Assembly (NCBI RefSeq): GCF_003119195.2
Contig: NZ_CP022255.1
Location: 434,001-498,000 of the forward strand
Direction: 5' to 3'
Origin: Azospirillum baldaniorum
GTDB taxonomy: Bacteria; Pseudomonadota; Alphaproteobacteria; Azospirillales; Azospirillaceae
DNA length: 64,000 bases
The translations under genes were made by a program, and so were the position numbers. The notes below the pieces were generated by a model. The model did not search any database, was not told the origin of the DNA, and saw only the letters and a program-made list of their open reading frames with translations. The stretch's first letter is position 1, and every line of letters starts with the position of its first letter. Below are positions 59,293-64,000 of the stretch, piece by piece.

Positions 59293-60836
59293 ACGGCAGT
59301 TTTCGCCTGTCGATGACGTGGCTGCACAATTGGGGCGGGCTGGTGGTCGGCTGGCTGCTGTTCTGCGTCTTCCTGACCGGAACCACCGCCTACGCCCGCT
59401 TCGAGATCACCCGCTGGATGCAGCCCGAGCGGGTCGAGGCGACCAACAGCCCCGACGCCGCGGCGGCGGCGATCGCCAGCCTGTGGCGCGAGGCGCCGCA
59501 GGCGCGCCGCTGGCTGATCACGCTGCCGGACGAGCGGCGGACCGCGACCCAGGTCTACGTCTACAACCCGCCGGGGATACAGCCCGCCTTCCGCAAGCTG
59601 GCGCTGGAGCCGGCGGACGGGCGCCCCTTGCAGGCGCGGGCGACCTTCGGCGGCGATTTCCTCTATTACTTCCACTTCGACCTGCGCGTTCCCGGCCTGG
59701 TGGGACGCTATCTGATCGGCGCCGCCGGGGTGGCCCTGCTGGTGGCGCTGACCACCGGCTTCGTCATCCACCGGCGGGTCTTCTGGGACTTCTTCGCCTT
59801 CCGCCCCGGACGGTCGCGCACACGGCTGTGGATGGACGTCCACAACGCCCTGGGCATCATCGTGTTGCCCTACCACGCGCTGATCACCGTGACCGGGCTG
59901 GTGCCGCTGATGCTGCTCTACATGCCCTGGGGCCTGCAAGCGGCCTTCGGTGACCGGCCGGCCGCCTTCAACACCGCCGTTTACGCCGAGCCGCCGCCGG
60001 CGGCCGCCGCGGGGCGGGCCGGCCCCCTGACCGCCATCGCGCCGCTGCTGGCGGAGGCGGAGCGGCGCTGGGACGGCGGGCGGCCGGGATGGATCGTCAT
60101 CGACAACCCGGGCGACGCCGCCGCCACCATTCTTCTCAAGCGCACCGACTCCGACCGGGTGGTGATCACGCCGGAAGCTATCCTGTTCGACGGCATGACC
60201 GGCGTGGTGCGCGAGGTCTGGGACGGGACGGGCGGAGCCGCCGCGACGCGGGCCGGCGCCTATGGCCTGCACATGATGCGCTTCGCCGACACGCCGCTGC
60301 GGCTGGCGATGACCCTGTGCGGGCTGGCCGGCACCGCGATGATCGGCACCGGACAGGTCTACTGGATCATCAAGCGGCGCAAACGGGAGGCGACCCCGTC
60401 CTTCGGGCTGCGTCTGGCCGACGGCGCCAATCTGGCGGTGATGATCGGTCTGCCCATCGCCATCGCCGCCTATTTCTGGGCCAACCGGCTGCTGCCCGCC
60501 GGGCTGCCCGGCCGGGAGACCTTCGAGGCCCTCGCCTTCTTCGCCGCGTGGTTTCTCACGGCCCTGCACCCGGCGCTGCGCGGCGTCCAGCGCGCCTGGG
60601 GCGAGCAGTTGGCGGCGGCGGCTCTGCTGTGGGCCGCCCTGCCGCTGATGAACGCCCTGACCAGCAACGCCCATCTCGGGGTGACGCTGGCGCGCGGGCT
60701 GTGGGGTGTGGCCGGCATCGACCTGACCGCCCTGGCGACGGGCGGCCTGTTCGCGCTGTTGGCTTGGCGCCGCCTCCGTGCGGCACCCCGGAGCGTCGAC
60801 CACCCACAGGGCGCGCTGGCACGGCGTGGTCTCTGA
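59289..60836 (+). CDS. PepSY-associated transmembrane protein (siderophore-iron reductase family, PiuB-like)
   Basis: A 515-residue inner-membrane protein with about six helices and PepSY-type periplasmic regions. It begins MTWLHNWGGLVVGWLLFCVFLTGTTAYARFEI, the classic start of PiuB/FoxB/FegR proteins, and carries heme-ligating histidines in WLHNW, DVHNALGIIVLPYHALITVTGL and YGLHMMRFAD. The family is thought to reduce ferric siderophores in the periplasm or at the inner membrane to release iron. Last gene of the fecI-fecR-receptor operon. Confidence 0.9.
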   Translation: MNGSFRLSMTWLHNWGGLVVGWLLFCVFLTGTTAYARFEITRWMQPERVEATNSPDAAAAAIASLWREAPQARRWLITLPDERRTATQVYVYNPPGIQPAFRKLALEPADGRPLQARATFGGDFLYYFHFDLRVPGLVGRYLIGAAGVALLVALTTGFVIHRRVFWDFFAFRPGRSRTRLWMDVHNALGIIVLPYHALITVTGLVPLMLLYMPWGLQAAFGDRPAAFNTAVYAEPPPAAAAGRAGPLTAIAPLLAEAERRWDGGRPGWIVIDNPGDAAATILLKRTDSDRVVITPEAILFDGMTGVVREVWDGTGGAAATRAGAYGLHMMRFADTPLRLAMTLCGLAGTAMIGTGQVYWIIKRRKREATPSFGLRLADGANLAVMIGLPIAIAAYFWANRLLPAGLPGRETFEALAFFAAWFLTALHPALRGVQRAWGEQLAAAALLWAALPLMNALTSNAHLGVTLARGLWGVAGIDLTALATGGLFALLAWRRLRAAPRSVDHPQGALARRGL

Positions 60837-60946
60837 GCCTCACCTTGGGATGATGATCGCCGGACGGCGTGGCGATTGAGCGCGAGGGCGATCAGCTCAG
60901 ACACGCCGGTGAGGGTGCCGAGCGTCAGGAAGGAAGGCAGCGGAGG

Positions 60947-61756
60947 TCAGGCGGAGAGCGGCGCGACGCGGTAGCGCGCGGCGGGTTCGCTGCGGGACAG
61001 GTTGGGCAGCATCGCCTGACGGGCGGCCTCGTAGGCGTGCCACTGGGCGGCATCCGGCAGGGCCGGGATGGTCACCAGTTCGCCCGCGTCGAGTCCGGCC
61101 AGCGCCGCGTCGACCATGGCGGCGGCGGGCATGACGATCTCGCCCGGCAGATGCTCCACCGGCGTGCCGGCGGTTCCCCAGAAATCGGTGGCCGTGGCGC
61201 CGGGCAGCACCGCCTGGACCCGCAATCCCTTGGCGGCCAGCTCGTGGTGCAGCGATTGGGTCAGCGCCAGGACGAAAGCCTTGGCCCCGCCATAGACGCC
61301 GTTGAGGATTTCCGGCCCGATCGCGACGATGGAGGCGATGTTGACGATCGTGCCGCGTCCGCGCGCCACGAAGGCCGGCGCGGCCGCGTAGGTCAGCCGC
61401 ATCAGCGCCGTCACGTCGAGGTCGATCATCCGCTCCATGGCATCGACGTCGGCCGAGAGCAGCGGGGCCGTTGCGCCGACTCCGGCGTTGTTGACCAGCA
61501 TGGTGATGCTGGAGTCGGTCGCCAGCACCGTCTCCACCGCGCGCCGGTCGGCCTTGTCGCCCAGATCGGCGGCGACGACCTCGACGGAGCGGCCGGTGCG
61601 GTCGACGATCTGCGCCGCGAGGCCGGCGAGCTTGCCACGGTTGCGGGCCACCAGGATCAGATCGTGGCCGCGGTCGGCCAGCCGGTTGGCGTAGATCGCG
61701 CCGATGCCGGAGGATGCGCCGGTGACGAGCGCGGTGCCGAGAGGGGAAAGGCTCAT
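60947..61756 (-). CDS. Short-chain dehydrogenase/reductase
   Basis: A 269-residue SDR. The cofactor motif TGASSGIG is at residues 12-19, NNAG near residue 90, catalytic serine in NIASIVA, and the Y-x3-K pair in GVYGGAKAF near residue 158. It reduces or oxidises a carbonyl/alcohol with NAD(P). The substrate is unknown. It diverges from the GlxA-type regulator gene at 61878, which probably controls it; GTGTAAAACAC at 61809-61819 lies between. Confidence 0.92.
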   Translation of the reverse strand: MSLSPLGTALVTGASSGIGAIYANRLADRGHDLILVARNRGKLAGLAAQIVDRTGRSVEVVAADLGDKADRRAVETVLATDSSITMLVNNAGVGATAPLLSADVDAMERMIDLDVTALMRLTYAAAPAFVARGRGTIVNIASIVAIGPEILNGVYGGAKAFVLALTQSLHHELAAKGLRVQAVLPGATATDFWGTAGTPVEHLPGEIVMPAAAMVDAALAGLDAGELVTIPALPDAAQWHAYEAARQAMLPNLSRSEPAARYRVAPLSA

Positions 61757-61808
61757 GGGTCCGTGTCCTGTCTGTGGGCCGCGTCGTTGCCGCCCGGGGT
61801 GAGGACAT

Positions 61809-61847
61809 GTGTAAAACACTTGGCTCTTGGCCTGAATGTCGTATATC
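61809..61847 (+). promoter_or_regulatory. Divergent promoter region with a small dyad
   Basis: GTGT-AAA-ACAC (61809-61819) is a short perfect dyad. TTGGCT (61820-61825) and TATATC (61842-61847) are 16 bases apart and could form the promoter of the regulator gene. The dyad may be the operator shared with the SDR gene (inference). Confidence 0.4.
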
Positions 61848-61877
61848 CCTCCTTTTCAGCCACCAGAGGATTCCGCC

Positions 61878-62834
61878 ATGCGCATCGGCTTCGTCATCTA
61901 CCCGGGCTTCCAGATGATGAGCCTGGCCGCGGGTTCGGTGTTCGAGTTCGCCAACATCTGTGCGGGCGAAGAGATCTATGAGTTGGTCACCGTCTCGGAG
62001 CATGGAGGGGCGGTGCGCAGTTCCACCGGAATGGCGGTGGACAGCGAGTCCTTTGCCGGACAGGACTTCGACACGGTGCTGGTGGGCGGCGGTGTGGAGG
62101 TGCCCCGGCCGAGCGACGGGCTGCGCGCCTGGATCGCCGGCCGTCTGCCCGCCGTGCGACGCCTGGGCGCAATCTGCACCGGCGCGTTCGTGCTCGCCGA
62201 ATCCGGTGTGCTGAACGGGCGGCGCGCCACCACCCACTGGCTTCTGGCGCGCGAGTTGGGGACGCGGTTTCCGGCCATCCAGGTCGAGGAGGACCGCATC
62301 TTCATCATCGACGGGCCGGTCTGGAGTTCCGCCGGCATGACCGCGGGCGTCGATCTGGCTCTGGCGATGGTGGAGAAGGATCTCGGCAGCGACATCGCCC
62401 GGTCGGTCGCCCGTAAGCTGGTCATGTATCATCGCCGGGGCGGCGGCCAGACCCAGCATTCGGAGCTGCTGGAGATGGCGGCGAAGTCCGACCGCATCGA
62501 GGCGGCGTTGACCTACGCGCGGCAGAACCTGAAAAATCCGCTGTCGGTGGAGGAGTTGGCGGGTGCCGCCGCCTTGAGCCCCCGCCAGTTCAGCCGCGCC
62601 TTCCGCGCCGAGACCGGGCAGTCCCCGGCCAAGGCGGTGGAGCAATTGCGGCTGGAAAGCGCGCGCCTGATGCTGGAGCAGACGCGGCACCCGGTCGAGG
62701 TTATCGCCCGCGAAAGCGGCTTTGCCGATCCGGAGCGCATGCGGCGCGCCTTTCTGCGCGCCTTCGGCCAGCCGCCCCAGGCGATGCGGCGGGCCGCAAG
62801 GCAGGACGTGCGATCCACCGAGGCACCCGCTTGA
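61878..62834 (+). CDS. GlxA-family transcriptional regulator (DJ-1/PfpI domain plus AraC HTH)
   Basis: A 318-residue regulator. The N-terminal DJ-1/PfpI-like domain holds the nucleophile-elbow cysteine in RLGAICTGAFVLAESG near residue 100, although such domains usually sense rather than catalyse. The C-terminal AraC DNA-binding domain (NLKNPLSVEELAGAAALSPRQFSRAFRAETGQSPAKAVEQLRLE and IARESGFADPERMRRAFLRAFG) spans residues 215-305. It probably regulates the divergent SDR gene. Confidence 0.92.
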   Translation: MRIGFVIYPGFQMMSLAAGSVFEFANICAGEEIYELVTVSEHGGAVRSSTGMAVDSESFAGQDFDTVLVGGGVEVPRPSDGLRAWIAGRLPAVRRLGAICTGAFVLAESGVLNGRRATTHWLLARELGTRFPAIQVEEDRIFIIDGPVWSSAGMTAGVDLALAMVEKDLGSDIARSVARKLVMYHRRGGGQTQHSELLEMAAKSDRIEAALTYARQNLKNPLSVEELAGAAALSPRQFSRAFRAETGQSPAKAVEQLRLESARLMLEQTRHPVEVIARESGFADPERMRRAFLRAFGQPPQAMRRAARQDVRSTEAPA

Positions 62835-62932
62835 CGGGCTGGGGCCGCGCATCGCCGGATCCGTGCCGCCTCCGCGTGCCGGAGCGCGCCAAGCCCATCA
62901 CGGGACGGTGGCCTCGTCCTGCTAAGAGTGCC

Positions 62933-62997
62933 GATCAAAACCTCCGCCGGGCCGAGTAAAATCAATGGCTTGAGCCTATGGAGACGGGGTTTTGATC
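62933..62997. terminator. Inverted repeat between convergent genes
   Basis: GATCAAAACC (62933-62942) and GGTTTTGATC (62988-62997) are perfect 10-bp arms about 45 bases apart, between the convergent GlxA-type and acyl-CoA-synthetase genes. It could be a bidirectional terminator or the ends of a tiny relic element. Confidence 0.4.
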
Positions 62998-63003
62998 CGC
63001 GCT

Positions 63004-64000
63004 CTAACCCGCCAACCCGTTGACGACCGGCCCGTTGACGCCAGTCCCTTTGGCAACAGGACCTTTGGCAACAGGACCTGGCCCCGAGGGCACCGCCTCG
63101 CGGTCCCAGATTCCGTCGTTCGGCAACGCGCGCAGCTTGTGACGCTCCACTTCGCGCTTCGTCACGGAACGGGGGAAGCTCTCCACGAAGGCGATGAAGC
63201 GCGGGATCTTGAAGGCGGCCATGCGGCCCTCGCACCACGCGGCGATGGCGGCCGGCTCCACGCCGCTGCCCGGTTCACGGATGACGAAGGCCTTCACCTC
63301 CTCCTCCCCCTTTTCCGACGGCGTGCCGACCACCACGACCTCGCGCACGCCCGGACACTGGCTGAGCACGCTTTCCACCTCATAGGCCGAGACGTTCTCG
63401 CCACGGCGGCGCAGCCAGTGGGCCTGACGGCCCGTGAAGTGCAGAAAGCCGTCCGCGTCCAGATGGCCGAGATCGCCGGTGTGCAGCCACAAATTCGACA
63501 GGCATTCCAGCGTGCGTTCCGGCGCGTTGAAATAGCCCGACATGAAGATGTGCGGATAGCGGGGGCGCAGGGCGATCTGGCCGGTGACGCCCGGCGGTAC
63601 CGGCTGGTCGTCGTCGTCGAGGATGGTCACCTCCGCCCAGCCGTGGGTCAGGCCGTTGGCGCGCGGCTTGGGCGAGTCCATCCGGTTGTTGACGATCAGC
63701 ACGCCGCCGGTCTCGGTCAGCGAATAGACGTTGACGAAGCCGATGCCGAACCGTTCGACGAAACGGTCGGCCACGGCGGGCGGGATCTGACCCGTCACCC
63801 CCAGCGAGACGCGCACGCGGTGGTCGCGGTCGGTCGGGCTCTCCGGCTGTTCGGTCAGCACGGTGATCATGGTGCCGATGAGATCGACGATGGTCGCACC
63901 GGTCTCCCTCACCCGCGCCCAGAAGTTGCTGCCGCTGAAGCGGCGGTCGATCACCGTGGGGATGTCGGCGACCATCGGTCCCATCACCCCCAGCATCAGA
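63004..64000 (-). CDS. Acyl-CoA synthetase (ANL family), 5' end beyond the window
   Basis: The last 330 or so residues of an adenylate-forming acyl-CoA ligase, cut by the window edge. Visible are VYSLTETGG (A5), WLHTGDLGHLDADGFLHFTGR (A7/A8), RRGENVSAYEVESVL, and KIPRFIAFVESFPRSVTKREVERHKL near the C-terminus, with threonine-lysine where the A10 catalytic Gly-Lys normally sits. The RRRGENVSAYEVE block resembles carnitine/crotonobetaine-type CoA ligases. The C-terminus carries a GPVAK-type repeat. It converges with the GlxA-type regulator. Confidence 0.85.
   Translation of the reverse strand, partial: LMLGVMGPMVADIPTVIDRRFSGSNFWARVRETGATIVDLIGTMITVLTEQPESPTDRDHRVRVSLGVTGQIPPAVADRFVERFGIGFVNVYSLTETGGVLIVNNRMDSPKPRANGLTHGWAEVTILDDDDQPVPPGVTGQIALRPRYPHIFMSGYFNAPERTLECLSNLWLHTGDLGHLDADGFLHFTGRQAHWLRRRGENVSAYEVESVLSQCPGVREVVVVGTPSEKGEEEVKAFVIREPGSGVEPAAIAAWCEGRMAAFKIPRFIAFVESFPRSVTKREVERHKLRALPNDGIWDREAVPSGPGPVAKGPVAKGTGVNGPVVNGLAG
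63016..63076 (-). repeat. 15-bp tandem repeats at the 3' end of the acyl-CoA synthetase gene
   Basis: CCTTTGGCAACAGGA is present twice without change (63047-63061, 63062-63076), and CCCGTTGACG recurs with the same 15-base period at 63016 and 63031. They encode repeated GPVxx/GTGVN pentapeptides at the C-terminus. Confidence 0.85.

Noticed and set aside
56588..59386. 932-residue open frame on the minus strand
   Set aside because: Antisense to the TonB receptor; no recognisable domain and repetitive Gly/Val/Arg composition.

Overview
The window is high-GC DNA from an alphaproteobacterium. The families present (copper nitrite reductase, FecI/FecR iron signalling, TRAP and ABC solute transporters, HD-GYP and multi-PAS signalling proteins) and the codon bias fit Rhodospirillales and look most like Azospirillum. 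That assignment is inference from gene style; no rRNA, ribosomal protein or replication gene is present to confirm it. I saw no tRNA, rRNA, CRISPR array or prophage. The dense catabolic and transport clusters, each with its own regulator, suggest an accessory region such as a chromid or megaplasmid.

Layout. (1) 16-8361: a FadR-type GntR regulator diverges from a catabolic operon of a crotonase-fold protein, an aldehyde dehydrogenase, an orphan LivK-like binding protein, a 3-hydroxyisobutyrate dehydrogenase-like enzyme, a zinc-less quinone reductase and a malonyl-CoA-synthetase-like ligase. (2) 8573-15924: a nitrogen-oxide and signalling zone. It holds a nirK / FmdE-like / hemerythrin-like operon behind an FNR/NnrR-type box, a flavohemoglobin pseudogene with its middle deleted, a GAF histidine kinase, an HD-GYP protein, a gene-poor stretch with a second FNR-type box, and a PuuR-like regulator lacking its cupin domain. 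(3) 15933-22873: two LysR regulators, an isochorismatase-like hydrolase, and a two-gene unit of a PLP decarboxylase-fold enzyme plus an adenylate-forming enzyme fused to an EamA exporter. This is the most unusual system in the window. (4) 23015-29956: a complete peptide/opine-type ABC importer with an embedded amidase. (5) 30230-30920: a scar of IS5 transposase and giant repeat-protein fragments, next to a glycosyltransferase.

(6) 32285-39826: an FAD-linked 2-hydroxyacid dehydrogenase, a polyamine-type ABC importer with fused permeases, a DapA-family lyase and an IclR regulator. (7) 39832-44373: a heavy-metal operon (P1B ATPase, lipoprotein signal peptidase, DsbA-like protein, CDF exporter) behind a MerR-type promoter whose regulator is not in the window. 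(8) 44567-49234: a soluble hybrid histidine kinase and a patatin-like lipase. (9) 49484-54458: a TRAP transporter with an enolase-superfamily dehydratase and a GntR regulator, preceded by a perfect 22-bp palindrome. (10) 54562-60836: a Fur-box promoter, then fecI, fecR, a TonB siderophore receptor and two inner-membrane proteins for siderophore-iron release. (11) 60947-64000: a divergent SDR / GlxA-type regulator pair and the 3' end of an acyl-CoA synthetase that runs off the window.

A recurring oddity is short tandem duplications of 15-16 bp at five separate loci, mostly near gene ends. The region 11-16 kb also carries several signs of gene decay around the denitrification locus.
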